A stretch of DNA of 57,411 bases from Candidatus Poseidoniales archaeon (GTDB lineage Archaea; Thermoplasmatota; Poseidoniia; Poseidoniales; Poseidoniaceae), in the NCBI GenBank assembly GCA_003602485.1, contig QQSD01000011.1, positions 1 through 57,411 on the forward strand, in the 5' to 3' direction. The notes under the pieces were generated by a model. It had not been told where the DNA came from and ran no database searches. It saw only the letters and a program-made list of their open reading frames with translations. This document shows positions 1 through 11,436 of this stretch, in pieces; positions within the stretch are counted from its first letter, which is position 1, and every line of letters begins with the position of its first letter. Both the position numbers and the translations under genes were made by a program.

Positions 1-21
1 CAAATCCGGGCGGGCCCACCA
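1..21 (+). tRNA. 3' end of a tRNA, truncated by the window start
   Basis: The first bases read as the end of a T-loop (CAAAT), the 3' T-stem strand CCGGG, a 3' acceptor strand CGGGCCC, discriminator A and an encoded CCA at 19-21. A run of seven T follows at once, as expected for an archaeal tRNA gene end. The acceptor implies a 5' end of about GGGCCCG, which suits archaeal tRNA-Ile or tRNA-Pro. The anticodon lies outside the window, so the identity is open. Confidence 0.72.
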
Positions 22-28
22 TTTTTTT
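22..28 (+). terminator. T-run terminator after the tRNA
   Basis: Seven consecutive T start directly after the encoded CCA. Archaeal RNA polymerase terminates at oligo-T without needing a hairpin, so this probably ends the tRNA transcript before the downstream surface-protein gene. Confidence 0.55.
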
Positions 29-96
29 CTTCTGTGTGGACACTTTCTGCGACGCGAGGCCTTTGGTTTGATATGGCCTTACCTTAACGCACGGTC

Positions 97-3000
97 ATGC
101 GAACACGTAACGCCCTCGCTCTGACGGCTCTTCTTTTGATGATGTCACTGTCTCCAGTCATCTCAGCCGCTGACAGCACGGTCACCGTCAACACAACGTG
201 GTCGGGCAGCATGACCCTGACGGGAAACGTGACGGTGGCACAGGGTGCAACCTTGACCGTAGCCTCAGGTACAAGTATTGATGCTGGCGAATACGGTATT
301 CTTGTTGAGGGGCATTTGGACGCCGACGAAGCCGTGTTTTTCTCTTCTGTCCCACCTCTTACACAAGGCTCCCACGGGCAAGGTCTGTGGCCTGGGATTG
401 AAATCGCAGCGTCAGGTTCTGCTGAACTCAACAACGTCACCATCGCCAATGCTTCTGCAGCGCTCCTCGTTCGTGGAACTTTGGAAGGTTTTGACCTGAC
501 TTTCAACGACGCCTACAGAGGCTTGAGCCTTCTTGGCGGCCAGGCGGCAATCGACGGTGTTGACGCTCACCGGATGGATTACGAAGCCTTCTACATCGAT
601 GGCGGCAGCCTCTCCCTCAACGACGCAGTTGCAGTTGAAGTTGCAGTTGGTATGGACGTTAACGGAGACGTCAATGCCTCACAGGTCACGATTCACGAAG
701 CAGGTGTAGGAATCAGGACCTCCGGAGGACACCTCAATGCTACTGGAATAGGAATCGTCAATGCGAGTGTTGGATTTGCCACAAAGGCAGGTGCAACGAC
801 GACGGTTTCAAGCGTGTACGCAACAGGAGTCTCCCTCGCCGTGGACGCAAGTGATACCGACGGACTTGCCATCACAGATGCCGTAATGGAAGGCGAGCGG
901 ATGCTTGTAGCCCAAGGGGCGACTTCAATTGCGATGGATGACGTATCCTTTACTGCAGACGGTCTTGAATTACGTTATGTTCTCGATGCAAGGTGCAATG
1001 GTTTGTGCTCGTTCAATCAGGTCACGATCAGCGACGCGAAGAAGGGTGTAGCATGGTCTGGCACCGGCACCTTTGATGTGACCAACAGTAGTTTCCATGG
1101 TGACATGAGGGCCATGGAAGCGTCTGGTGACGGGCACCTCATGCTTGAAGACGTCACGCTCACATCCCCAATGACCGCCCTTGCCGTCCAAACCCCCACG
1201 AGCATGCTTTCCGACGTTCACATCGCCCTCACATCATCAGAAGGTGTTGGCATTGACGTCCTGAGTGGGGAACACGATTGGGGGACCATCACCATTGAGA
1301 AACCATTCCTATCCGGCGATACATCTTCTCTTGGCATACGTGCTTGGTACAGCAGCATCGAAGCCGAACGACTGACGGTGCGAAATCTTTCAACAGGCCT
1401 TCATCTTGAAGACACGTATGCTCATGTTTCCACTGCCGAATTGAACATTGGACATGCATCAGGTTTGCACCTCATCGATTCATCCTATGTAGGTACGACC
1501 TTGACGACGGTTGCGCAAGATGAAGGCGTCTTGATGGAAGGTCCATCGTCCATCCAGCTTCACGATTGGACCGCTCAACTTCATGATACGCCCCTCATGA
1601 TGGCGACAGGAAGCGAAGGCGTGATTCGTTCGTTCTCTCCAGTCAACACGGCAACCACCTCTTCAGACGCTCTCGGTGATGGCGTTCTGTACTACGGAAG
1701 TACGGGCAATCCTTCAATTTCAGTTTCTACAGCCTACGAGTTACTCGAAACACCTGTGACCTTTACCGACTTACAAGGCAACCCTGTTGAAGCCGACATA
1801 GAAGTCCACGGCTTTGCTTTGGCGAGCAACAGTAACGGGGCTATCACCCTTCCACTGGTCAGCACAGGTTCAGTTGTTGATGCGACCCTTGACGGCGCCG
1901 GTGTTCGCGTGACACTCTACGGCGGCCAAACAGGGCAGTCCGTTCAAGTTCCGGTGATTCCACAAGGGGATTGGACTCTCACTTCTGGTCAAGATGTTGT
2001 CTTAGGCCCTCGCCCTGACGGACAAGCACACCAACTCAACGGTGACCTTGTAGTCAGTAATAACGCAAAACTCACGCTTCAGGAGACCACCCTGGTCGTC
2101 GGACAAGTCAACGATGTCACACTACAGGGGAGTGCAGAACTTATCGGCCACGATGCCACACTCCAAGCAACCGTGATTCAAGCCAGCGGCAGCAGCATGC
2201 TCCAAGGTACAGACGCTTCCGCATTATCCATTCACGGTGACGTTGAATGGGCGTGCATCTCGAAACGAACGGTCAACTCCCTGATGGTTTCTGGAAATCT
2301 CACGGTTCAACCGAGTTGTGAAATCGATTTCTATGGCGGGCAAGTTACCGGACTCATCGATGCCCGTACGGGTGCTGTATTCACCGCTTATTCAGCCCTT
2401 GATGTCACGGTGCTCGACAAAGGAACGCCGGTTGAAGGAGCATTGATTTCAATTGACGGGGCCGTCTCGTTCACTGATGTAGATGGCGAGGTTTCAACTT
2501 CAGGCGTTGCTCGAACTGTCACCGACAGCGGAGAAACATGGGCGGGGGTCAAAACAGTGACACTTCAGCGAAACTCCTTCTCCGACTTCGTCACATGGGA
2601 TTCCAACCAAAGCCTCTCGCACACCTTCATGGCCTCAACGGTACCTTCAGGCACAATCACAGACTGGTTGGTGCTTGAACGCCAGTGGAGTCCCTACACA
2701 CTCGACCAATCCCTCACACTCTCATCTTCTGCGACGATGACCATCCAAGACGGTGTATCATTGCGGATCGCTGAAGGGTCAACCATGACCATTAACGGAG
2801 TACTTGATGCAGGATCATCTATTCTTTCCTCAACCGGTTCAGGCGCTCGCTGGGGTGGCTTGGTCCTCGGCACTTCTGCAGCAGCCTCGATTGAACTCAC
2901 GGGCACCGACCTCGTTGAAGCCACGCCTGCCATGACCGTTTCAGGTATCGGTGAAGTTCGTGCGGATGACGTGACCTTCGCTCGCTCTGGGGCTGATGCT

Positions 3001-4761
3001 CTGCTCTATGTTCAATCTGGGAGCAGTGCAGATGTGCTGCTGCGCAATTCGCACTTCCAAGACAGCGGAGATGGGTGTGTCAAACTCTTCCCTTCAAGCG
3101 GCACAGTTACCATGACAAATGTGACCTTTACGTCATGCTACGGCAGTGCGGTGTGGGCTCAACAAGTGCCACTGGCCCTCTCTGAGTTGATGATTGGGGA
3201 AGCAACGCCTCAAGGCCTTTCTCTTACCGGTGTTACAGGCTTTGTAGAGGACGTTGATGCATTATCTTTCGAGGGCGACCAGAGCATTATTTCACTCAAT
3301 TCAATCGATGGTAATTTCATCCTTTCCAACGTGAAAGGTACCGTCACGGGGACCAGCGGAATTCAGGGCGATGCCAACCGTGAATTGGCCATTGACAACG
3401 TCCTCCTTTACGGGGCTCCGGCCCTTGACATTGATGATTCAGCGGGCTTGCTAAGCCACCTCGAACTCATTGGTAACAATTCAGGAACTGCATTTGTTTC
3501 TCATCACGGGCGCTCAATGGATAGCCTTGTTGTTGAACACCTCAATCTGTCAGGATACAGTGTCGGCCTCGGGTTACACCTCGACGAAGGCGAAATCAGT
3601 GCCCCCTTTGTTCTTCGTGATGCGATGATGACGGCTTCCACTACCATCTCAACCGAAGGCTACCCTGTTCGTCTTGAGCAAACAACATTGCTCGGAACTC
3701 TTGAAATGTATGGGGCAGAGGTTTCAGCAATTGACGGTAACGTCGGAACTGTCGATACCACAGAAGGCGCTACCTTCACCGCCTATCGGACCTTTGTTCT
3801 CGACGCTCGTCAAAGTGGTCAGCCCGTAGAGGCGAGTTTCAATCTCGACTTTGGCTCATCAATGATGAACAACATGCAGCTAACCGGTACGACAGTGGAC
3901 GTTGAACTCCCCTATCGTACGGTGACTGATTCGGGCGAGACCATGGTGACTTCAGTGTCCATTACAGCCTCCAAGGCCGGCTCTCCCGCAACTACATTGA
4001 CACTCACTTCGCCTGCCTCTGCAGACCCACTCGTCGTGTTCAACATCGCAGTGAATCAAGCACCAACGGTTGATCTCTTGGAGCCCTATGCGGGTCAACG
4101 AGTGATGGAATCCGAATCTATTCGGGCTACTGCTACGGCCAGTGACGACCTGGACGACGCCTTAGCGTTGACCTATTCTTGGAAGGTATATGACGCCCAA
4201 GGCAATGCAGTTCTGCAAAGTGGAAATGAGATGGTCTACAACATTACAGATTTGGCTGCGGGCTACTATGTAGTTGAGGTGAAAGCAACAGATTCGTACG
4301 GTGCCAGCAGCACTGCATCAAGGGATTTTGAATACACCCAACTTGATACCGACGGAGATTGGTCCTCTACCTGTTCAAGTGATACATGGTTTGACGCAAC
4401 TACTGGAAAATCTTGTGGACCAAACGTCTACGACGAAGACGATGACAACGATGGATTCAGTGACAGCAAAGACGCCTTCCCTCTCGACCCCTGCGCTCAA
4501 GTTGATACCGACGGCGACACGCAGCCCGATGTTCTCAACTGTCCCGAAGGATACACCAGTTGGTTGACCGAAGACATGGATGATGACGGTGATGGAACAC
4601 CGGATGCATTGGAAGGTACAACAAGTACGGATTCAGACACCAATCTGAACGCACTCCTTCTCGTTGTGACGCTCCTCGTCGTCGTTGTCTTGCTCTTCTT
4701 CGTTCGTCTCCGCCGAGGTGGTCCTGGCGATTTGACTGGACTTGACCAAACACATCTGTGA
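97..4761 (+). CDS. Giant secreted membrane-anchored protein, beta-helix-like with TSP3-type repeats
   Basis: A 1554-aa surface protein of unknown specific role. Residues 1-24 are a signal peptide ending near ISAADS. Most of the chain is rich in short beta-strand patterns (VTVAQGATLTV type) typical of right-handed parallel beta-helix or adhesin stalks. Two related modules, about residues 755-825 and 1221-1292, share GA-x-FTAY and end in RTVTDSGET. An Ig/cadherin-like stretch spans about 1325-1410, followed by acidic DxDxDG calcium-binding thrombospondin-type-3-like repeats, a transmembrane helix near 1532-1548 and a short basic tail. The body should face outside, held by the C-terminal helix. 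A weak TATA-like GATATGG about 25 bases before the ATG would allow a leaderless transcript. Substrate or partner cannot be read from the sequence. Confidence 0.85.
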   Translation: MRTRNALALTALLLMMSLSPVISAADSTVTVNTTWSGSMTLTGNVTVAQGATLTVASGTSIDAGEYGILVEGHLDADEAVFFSSVPPLTQGSHGQGLWPGIEIAASGSAELNNVTIANASAALLVRGTLEGFDLTFNDAYRGLSLLGGQAAIDGVDAHRMDYEAFYIDGGSLSLNDAVAVEVAVGMDVNGDVNASQVTIHEAGVGIRTSGGHLNATGIGIVNASVGFATKAGATTTVSSVYATGVSLAVDASDTDGLAITDAVMEGERMLVAQGATSIAMDDVSFTADGLELRYVLDARCNGLCSFNQVTISDAKKGVAWSGTGTFDVTNSSFHGDMRAMEASGDGHLMLEDVTLTSPMTALAVQTPTSMLSDVHIALTSSEGVGIDVLSGEHDWGTITIEKPFLSGDTSSLGIRAWYSSIEAERLTVRNLSTGLHLEDTYAHVSTAELNIGHASGLHLIDSSYVGTTLTTVAQDEGVLMEGPSSIQLHDWTAQLHDTPLMMATGSEGVIRSFSPVNTATTSSDALGDGVLYYGSTGNPSISVSTAYELLETPVTFTDLQGNPVEADIEVHGFALASNSNGAITLPLVSTGSVVDATLDGAGVRVTLYGGQTGQSVQVPVIPQGDWTLTSGQDVVLGPRPDGQAHQLNGDLVVSNNAKLTLQETTLVVGQVNDVTLQGSAELIGHDATLQATVIQASGSSMLQGTDASALSIHGDVEWACISKRTVNSLMVSGNLTVQPSCEIDFYGGQVTGLIDARTGAVFTAYSALDVTVLDKGTPVEGALISIDGAVSFTDVDGEVSTSGVARTVTDSGETWAGVKTVTLQRNSFSDFVTWDSNQSLSHTFMASTVPSGTITDWLVLERQWSPYTLDQSLTLSSSATMTIQDGVSLRIAEGSTMTINGVLDAGSSILSSTGSGARWGGLVLGTSAAASIELTGTDLVEATPAMTVSGIGEVRADDVTFARSGADALLYVQSGSSADVLLRNSHFQDSGDGCVKLFPSSGTVTMTNVTFTSCYGSAVWAQQVPLALSELMIGEATPQGLSLTGVTGFVEDVDALSFEGDQSIISLNSIDGNFILSNVKGTVTGTSGIQGDANRELAIDNVLLYGAPALDIDDSAGLLSHLELIGNNSGTAFVSHHGRSMDSLVVEHLNLSGYSVGLGLHLDEGEISAPFVLRDAMMTASTTISTEGYPVRLEQTTLLGTLEMYGAEVSAIDGNVGTVDTTEGATFTAYRTFVLDARQSGQPVEASFNLDFGSSMMNNMQLTGTTVDVELPYRTVTDSGETMVTSVSITASKAGSPATTLTLTSPASADPLVVFNIAVNQAPTVDLLEPYAGQRVMESESIRATATASDDLDDALALTYSWKVYDAQGNAVLQSGNEMVYNITDLAAGYYVVEVKATDSYGASSTASRDFEYTQLDTDGDWSSTCSSDTWFDATTGKSCGPNVYDEDDDNDGFSDSKDAFPLDPCAQVDTDGDTQPDVLNCPEGYTSWLTEDMDDDGDGTPDALEGTTSTDSDTNLNALLLVVTLLVVVVLLFFVRLRRGGPGDLTGLDQTHL

Positions 4762-4772
4762 GTGGATGAACC

Positions 4773-5327
4773 ATGGAGACCTACCTTCCAAGCGCAGAGG
4801 CCGTGGCGGTTGCAGCCGTGACAATCTTGGCTCTCATCGTGCTCTGGGATGCGTTTTGGTTAACACGCCAGCGCAGTGATGTACCCGAGTTAGGTAACCT
4901 TCCAGCGGGAGGCTTCGCTTGGGAAAGTGAGGGCGTTCATGAGCTCGTTCGGCAATGGGGAAACCTCGGTTCCATGGCAGCGATGATGGTGTTGCCTTGG
5001 GGGTTGCTCGAGGTCAGCGACACTCCGATGATCTACGCCATCATTTGGGATATCCTCCTTGCGCTTCATCTGATTTCTCTCGTGATTCCAAAGCGCTACG
5101 CCATCACCTCAACCCATCTTTTTGCTGATGGTCAGCGCTATGCTTGGGAACGTCTACGCTTGGCAAAACGCCAACCAAAGCGACGTATCATGCTGCTTCG
5201 AAATGGGTGGGGGCCTTTCGGGCCACTACCATTGGGAGGCGATGCAGTATCTCTCAAGACAGCACGTGCCTATATCCAAGCCATGGAACAAGCGCGACGC
5301 CTTCCAAATTCAATGGAAAGTGAATGA
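4773..5327 (+). CDS. Small membrane protein, 3 TM plus cytoplasmic PH-like tail
   Basis: 184 aa, family not recognised. Hydrophobic helices lie near residues 9-30, 66-82 and 88-108. They are followed by a basic soluble tail with the pattern YAITSTHLFADGQ and then a Trp/Arg-rich strand set, which resembles a small PH-like domain of membrane proteins (inference from pattern only). It starts 11 bases after the stop of the giant surface protein, so the two are probably cotranscribed. Possible roles are assembly or anchoring of that protein, but nothing in the sequence proves this. Confidence 0.7.
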   Translation: METYLPSAEAVAVAAVTILALIVLWDAFWLTRQRSDVPELGNLPAGGFAWESEGVHELVRQWGNLGSMAAMMVLPWGLLEVSDTPMIYAIIWDILLALHLISLVIPKRYAITSTHLFADGQRYAWERLRLAKRQPKRRIMLLRNGWGPFGPLPLGGDAVSLKTARAYIQAMEQARRLPNSMESE

Positions 5328-5364
5328 TGCGTAGCCTCATGAGGCACCGCTTCTAGGGTGACTC

Positions 5365-5793
5365 ATGGAATGGACACGAAGCGGAGATGATATCTTTCTA
5401 CGATTGGACCCGGGCGAAGAGATTCATGCATCCTTGCAAGGCCTGGCAGATGAACTTGGCTTTGATGCTGCAGCCATCACCAGTGGAATTGGCAGAACTC
5501 GACAAAGTACGTACGGATACATGGACGACGACCACAAATACCACCGCGTGACCCTCGAAGGAGGCAGTGAATTGGTGACACTTCAGGGCAATCTTGCGCG
5601 TCGAGAATCTGGTGAGGCCTTTACCCACCTCCATGCCACGTTTTCCGATGATGACCTCAAGCCCCATGCAGGCCACATGTTCACTGCAACCGTTCACGTG
5701 GTAGCAGAGATTCACTTGCGTGTGCTAACCCACGCCATCATGACGCGCTGTCCGCTCGAGAACAGCGAATTTGTGGCTCTGAAATTTGATTGA
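5365..5793 (+). CDS. PPC (DUF296) domain protein
   Basis: 142 aa, the length of a stand-alone PPC/DUF296 domain. It has the family layout: an N-terminal strand with LDPGEEI, then ITSGIGR, and the metal-binding-like histidine cluster HLHATFSDDDLKPHAGHM around residues 89-106. In plants this domain is fused to AT-hooks. In bacteria and archaea it stands alone, forms trimers and has no settled function. No AT-hook is visible. A GGGTGA Shine-Dalgarno-like sequence lies just before the ATG. It sits 48 bases before ligA on the same strand. Confidence 0.85.
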   Translation: MEWTRSGDDIFLRLDPGEEIHASLQGLADELGFDAAAITSGIGRTRQSTYGYMDDDHKYHRVTLEGGSELVTLQGNLARRESGEAFTHLHATFSDDDLKPHAGHMFTATVHVVAEIHLRVLTHAIMTRCPLENSEFVALKFD

Positions 5794-8031
<2,238 letters not shown>

Positions 8032-8065
8032 CCAAGAAGACCTTCTTGCAGCAGAGAGGTTCGTT

Positions 8066-8869
8066 TCAACCGTAGAGCATAGCATTGGATGATGGACCGC
8101 CCTTCTGCGATTCGCCTGCAGCTTCCATCAGAGCCTTGAGTTGTTCTTCCAGCATCTCAGCCTCAGCAATGAGCGGTTCCTGAGGGAGGTCCATGCTGGG
8201 CAACAAAGCATTCAGACGTTCAATCAGGGCAGCGGCTGCACGAGCGTCAGGGAAGCGAGGGTCGGCTTCGACCATGATCGACATCGTACCGATGCCACGG
8301 CGCATAGCCTCACTCAGTATTCCTCCGTTCATTCCACGGATAACACCCTGTTGAAGGAGAGGGATGTCCATCTCTTTGAGCATCTCACGGACTGCTTCAT
8401 TGCAGCCGATTCCTACCACATCAATGGCTTCAGTGTCTTCGTATTCCACAACCGGGTCGACACCATCCATGCCACTCTTCATACCAGCCTTGGGGAACGC
8501 GTCAACAACGATTCCAGCGAGAACTTTGTGTTCCTTTGACCACTCGAAGAGGGCCCATACGATCTTGTGAACCAGTGTTTCAGGGACCACCATTTCACTC
8601 ATGAGCAGGATGACTTGATCACATCCATCAATCGCACACTGAGGCTTTCCTGCATAGGCTCGGATGGGTGGGAGAGGAACACCCTCCTGAATGAGAGCGA
8701 GAGCGGGGAGACGGTCATCGACCAAACCTCCCACAAACTCAAGTTCCAGATGGTCAATGAGGTAGTGGGCCACAATACTTGAGACCATACCAACGCTCGG
8801 GAAGCACGTGATCACCATTGTATTTTCATGCTCAATGGTCGCATTGATACGTAGGCTTGGGGCATCCAT
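8066..8869 (-). CDS. PAC2 family protein (proteasome assembly chaperone-like), paralogue 1
   Basis: 267 aa. The PAC2 pattern runs from FPSVGMVSSIVAHYLI through PALALI, VPLPPIRAYAG and LLQQGVIRGMNGG to the family's DPRFPDARAAA ending. PAC2 proteins include eukaryotic proteasome assembly chaperones and archaeal PbaA-like proteins; here the role is inferred. I start at the ATG giving MDAPSLRINATIE. A longer frame to 8938 would run into the divergent nuclease gene. A paralogue with the same landmarks lies at 21715-22473. The acidic, Glu-rich C-terminal helix region may mediate contacts. It converges on ligA and diverges from the nuclease gene at 8956, with 86 bases between start codons. Confidence 0.88.
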   Translation of the reverse strand: MDAPSLRINATIEHENTMVITCFPSVGMVSSIVAHYLIDHLELEFVGGLVDDRLPALALIQEGVPLPPIRAYAGKPQCAIDGCDQVILLMSEMVVPETLVHKIVWALFEWSKEHKVLAGIVVDAFPKAGMKSGMDGVDPVVEYEDTEAIDVVGIGCNEAVREMLKEMDIPLLQQGVIRGMNGGILSEAMRRGIGTMSIMVEADPRFPDARAAAALIERLNALLPSMDLPQEPLIAEAEMLEEQLKALMEAAGESQKGGPSSNAMLYG

Positions 8870-8955
8870 GTCCTTACGTGGAGTCCGCCATCCTTCAACA
8901 CTTTCCCTCTCCGCTCCATCAAAGCCTTCATGATACAAGGCGTAAAGCGAAGTTC

Positions 8956-10137
8956 ATGGAGGGCGAAAAAAAGACGGAAACACGCCCGCATCAACTCTCT
9001 CCCTCGGCTTGGAACAGGTACGAAACCTGCCCCAGAATGTATTGGTTGAGCCGGCAACGTCTCCCGCGCAAAGCTGGAATGGCTGCGTCACTGGGAACGG
9101 CCGTCCATGCCTCGATTGAGGATTTACTGAACATGAGTCTTGACGGGCGCGTCGACGACGAAGCCGGCTGGCTCCCTCTCGCTGCTGAAGGCTTTCTGAA
9201 AGACCGCTGGGAAGAAGAAAAAGGCGTCTTTATGGAAACACCACGTCGGCCCGACTGGAAAGAGAACAAATGGAATGAAGCCAAAAAGCAACAAAAAGGC
9301 GGAATCATCCTCTTACTTGACCACATCAACGCAAGAGAATTGCCCCATGAACGCATTACCGTGGCACTGTGGAAGCACCTTCAATCGCTTGCTATTGCGG
9401 TTGAGGGCGAACTTGTAACAAGTGATGCTCGCCTCATGGGACGACTCGACCTCTTGTTCGCCGAACTTGATGAAAGCGGCGCCATGAAAGGATGGTTGGT
9501 AGCGGATTTGAAAACGGGAAACGCTCCAACAAAAGTGCTGAAGACGGAAGTCAACCGCCAACTCCGAATGTATCGCGATATCTTACTTGCAAACAATCCC
9601 GATGCACCTCCAGTACGGACCGAGGGATGGTATACCAAAACTGTCTCAAAATGGGCCGCTGAAGGAGAAAGTGTTCTCGAAGCAGCCTATGCTGCATGGG
9701 AAGCAACGCAACCAACCACCATGCCCATGGAGGCTCAACCTGGGCCCGAAACCTGCGGTGGGTTCTGTGACTGGAAGGCATGGTGCCCTCACTGGTGGAC
9801 TTGGCGGCAATCTTCCGGCACCCTTCACCAGAGTGATTTCAGTGACGCAGTTGTCTTGCTGCACCGCTTTGATGAAACCAGCGGAGCAGCCGTTCTTGAA
9901 TTGTGTGAACCGCTCGATGAAAGCGGACGAGCCATCCCAACTGGACATCAAATCACAGCACAATTTGACGGTCGGGGCAAGGAAGCGCTGCAGGATCTCA
10001 CAGCCAGTGGCCATCAAGGTGCAATTTTCCTCGGGTCTGTGATGACCAGCAGAAGGAATTGGAGAGTCGGACCGTGGTGTGATGTCCTACCGTGGACGCC
10101 TCTCCCCGACGGCATTCCATATGAGCGGATTTCATGA
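8956..10137 (+). CDS. Cas4/RecB-type PD-(D/E)XK nuclease with Fe-S cysteines
   Basis: 393 aa. The N-terminus has SPSAWNRYETCPRMYWL with C25. The nuclease core includes GTAVHASIE, GRLDLLF and the catalytic D184-L-K186 motif followed by TG. Three more cysteines at C267, C271 and C277 complete a four-Cys set like the 4Fe-4S cluster of Cas4 and AddB nuclease domains. A further domain of about 110 residues follows the cluster and is not recognised. There is no helicase domain and no CRISPR array or cas gene nearby, so a repair or end-processing role is more likely than CRISPR adaptation. The ATG of MEGEKK is preferred over the upstream GTG-type start because it leaves room for a divergent promoter. 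Its 3' end overlaps the convergent exonuclease gene by 6 bases. Confidence 0.85.
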   Translation: MEGEKKTETRPHQLSPSAWNRYETCPRMYWLSRQRLPRKAGMAASLGTAVHASIEDLLNMSLDGRVDDEAGWLPLAAEGFLKDRWEEEKGVFMETPRRPDWKENKWNEAKKQQKGGIILLLDHINARELPHERITVALWKHLQSLAIAVEGELVTSDARLMGRLDLLFAELDESGAMKGWLVADLKTGNAPTKVLKTEVNRQLRMYRDILLANNPDAPPVRTEGWYTKTVSKWAAEGESVLEAAYAAWEATQPTTMPMEAQPGPETCGGFCDWKAWCPHWWTWRQSSGTLHQSDFSDAVVLLHRFDETSGAAVLELCEPLDESGRAIPTGHQITAQFDGRGKEALQDLTASGHQGAIFLGSVMTSRRNWRVGPWCDVLPWTPLPDGIPYERIS

Positions 10138-10950
10138 GGCAAGATGTTCGCGAATGACATCTTTGGTCGCTTCACATTCAATTCCACTGGGCGAGAGCAA
10201 CCAACCGACATAACTTGGTTCAGAAGATTGAATCTCGTTGATGGAACGGCCCCTGTGTCGTCCAAAAGTGACGATAAGTTGGCCCTCGTCACGGCGGATT
10301 TTCCCCAATGAATCCACGGGCTCCAAATCATTCAACCCTCGGCCAAGTTCCGAAGCATCCTTTGCCCCATCTCCGTGGACGATCCAGCGTTCCAATTCAG
10401 GTATTGATTTGCGAAATGAAGCGGCATTCTCAACTGAGAGTCTCCAAAATAACAACATGGTTGCGGCCGCGTCAGCAGCCGCAGTATGTGCGGCCTCCAA
10501 ACGGATGCCGTGCCTGTGGCATAGGGAACCGAGATTGTGAGGGCGCGGTATCTTCAACCGACGCACGAGTTCAAGCGTGTCCATGATCGCTTTTGGTTGG
10601 GGGGCCAACCGCCCAATACGAAGAAATTCATTTTTCAACATGGCGTAATCGAATTTTCGAACGTTGTGGCCCACAAGAATAGCGCCGTCAATCAATTCGG
10701 CAAGTTCGTCTGCCACGGCAGAAAAGGTCGCTTTCCCCCTTACATCGTCGTTGTAGAGCCCGTGTACTTTACTCGCGTCGTAAGGAATTGGCACCTGCGG
10801 GTTGACGATACGTTCGAGATTGACAGATGTGCCGTCTTCAAGGGTGCCAATCAGCGCAAACTGGACGATTCGGTCACGTTGAGTTGATACCCCAGTCGTC
10901 TCGAGGTCGAAGGCCAGCACTTTTTCTCCCTCGAAAAGGTCACTGCCCAT
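10132..10950 (-). CDS. DnaQ-like DEDDh 3'-5' exonuclease with ExoX-type C-terminal domain
   Basis: 272 aa. Exonuclease motif I is FDLETTG (D15, E17), motif II lies in VGHNVRKFDYAML, and motif III is HTAAADA, giving the DEDDh set. The C-terminal part (about 219-245) has FGRHRGRSINEI followed by PSYVGWLL, the small domain found at the end of ExoX-type exonucleases and in some stand-alone proteins. The expected activity is trimming of DNA 3' ends; a role in proofreading or repair is inference. The ATG at 10950 gives MGSDLF shortly before the first catalytic strand, and the longer frame to 10992 adds an unlikely leader. It converges on the Fe-S nuclease gene with a 6-base overlap, so the two are not in one operon. 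Confidence 0.88.
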   Translation of the reverse strand: MGSDLFEGEKVLAFDLETTGVSTQRDRIVQFALIGTLEDGTSVNLERIVNPQVPIPYDASKVHGLYNDDVRGKATFSAVADELAELIDGAILVGHNVRKFDYAMLKNEFLRIGRLAPQPKAIMDTLELVRRLKIPRPHNLGSLCHRHGIRLEAAHTAAADAAATMLLFWRLSVENAASFRKSIPELERWIVHGDGAKDASELGRGLNDLEPVDSLGKIRRDEGQLIVTFGRHRGRSINEIQSSEPSYVGWLLSPSGIECEATKDVIREHLAS

Positions 10951-11017
10951 GAGGAAAGAACGGAGGGCACACTCTTTCAACATCACTCTCAAACACGATG
11001 ACTCTCTGTGGGTAACT

Positions 11018-11371
11018 ATGGGGATTCGGGATTGGTTGAAAAAGAAGGATGTATCTTCTGTTCCGACTCCAGAAGATGTTCCAAGCGATGTGCCTGATGA
11101 AGGGGCCGCTTTCGCTGAGTTACAAGAACGGCGTAGGCTTGAAGCCAGTTCGCTTTTCGATGAAGACGAGGTCGTACTTGAGGTTGAAGAATTGCAATCA
11201 GCACCCTATGATGCCAGCGATGCAGGTGTCGACGACCTCCATGATTCGAGCGAGGAAAGTTTCACTCATGCCGATGAAATTGAGATAGAAGACGTCGCCC
11301 TCCTTGACGACCCCTATGTGGATGCCCGAATTGAGGGAGACGTGCCCGAGCCGGTTGAATTTGTGGACTGA
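11018..11371 (+). CDS. Small acidic hypothetical protein
   Basis: 117 aa, family not recognised. It begins MGIRDWLKKKD, a short amphipathic basic segment, and the rest is strongly acidic and low in complexity (Asp/Glu/Val rich, VVLEVEELQ). No enzyme motif or membrane helix is visible. I start at the ATG at 11018 because the upstream extension overlaps the divergent exonuclease start. It could be an intrinsically disordered adaptor, but the sequence does not show a partner. Confidence 0.6.
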   Translation: MGIRDWLKKKDVSSVPTPEDVPSDVPDEGAAFAELQERRRLEASSLFDEDEVVLEVEELQSAPYDASDAGVDDLHDSSEESFTHADEIEIEDVALLDDPYVDARIEGDVPEPVEFVD

Positions 11372-11436
11372 AAAACACGGCTTTTGTATCATCGTGTGAA
11401 CCGAACCATTAGAAAGGGATAGGTCGGGGAAGATCT

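Noticed and set aside
8956-10137. Cas4-like nuclease as sign of a CRISPR-Cas locus
   Set aside because: No repeat-spacer array and no cas1, cas2 or effector gene is visible within the window.
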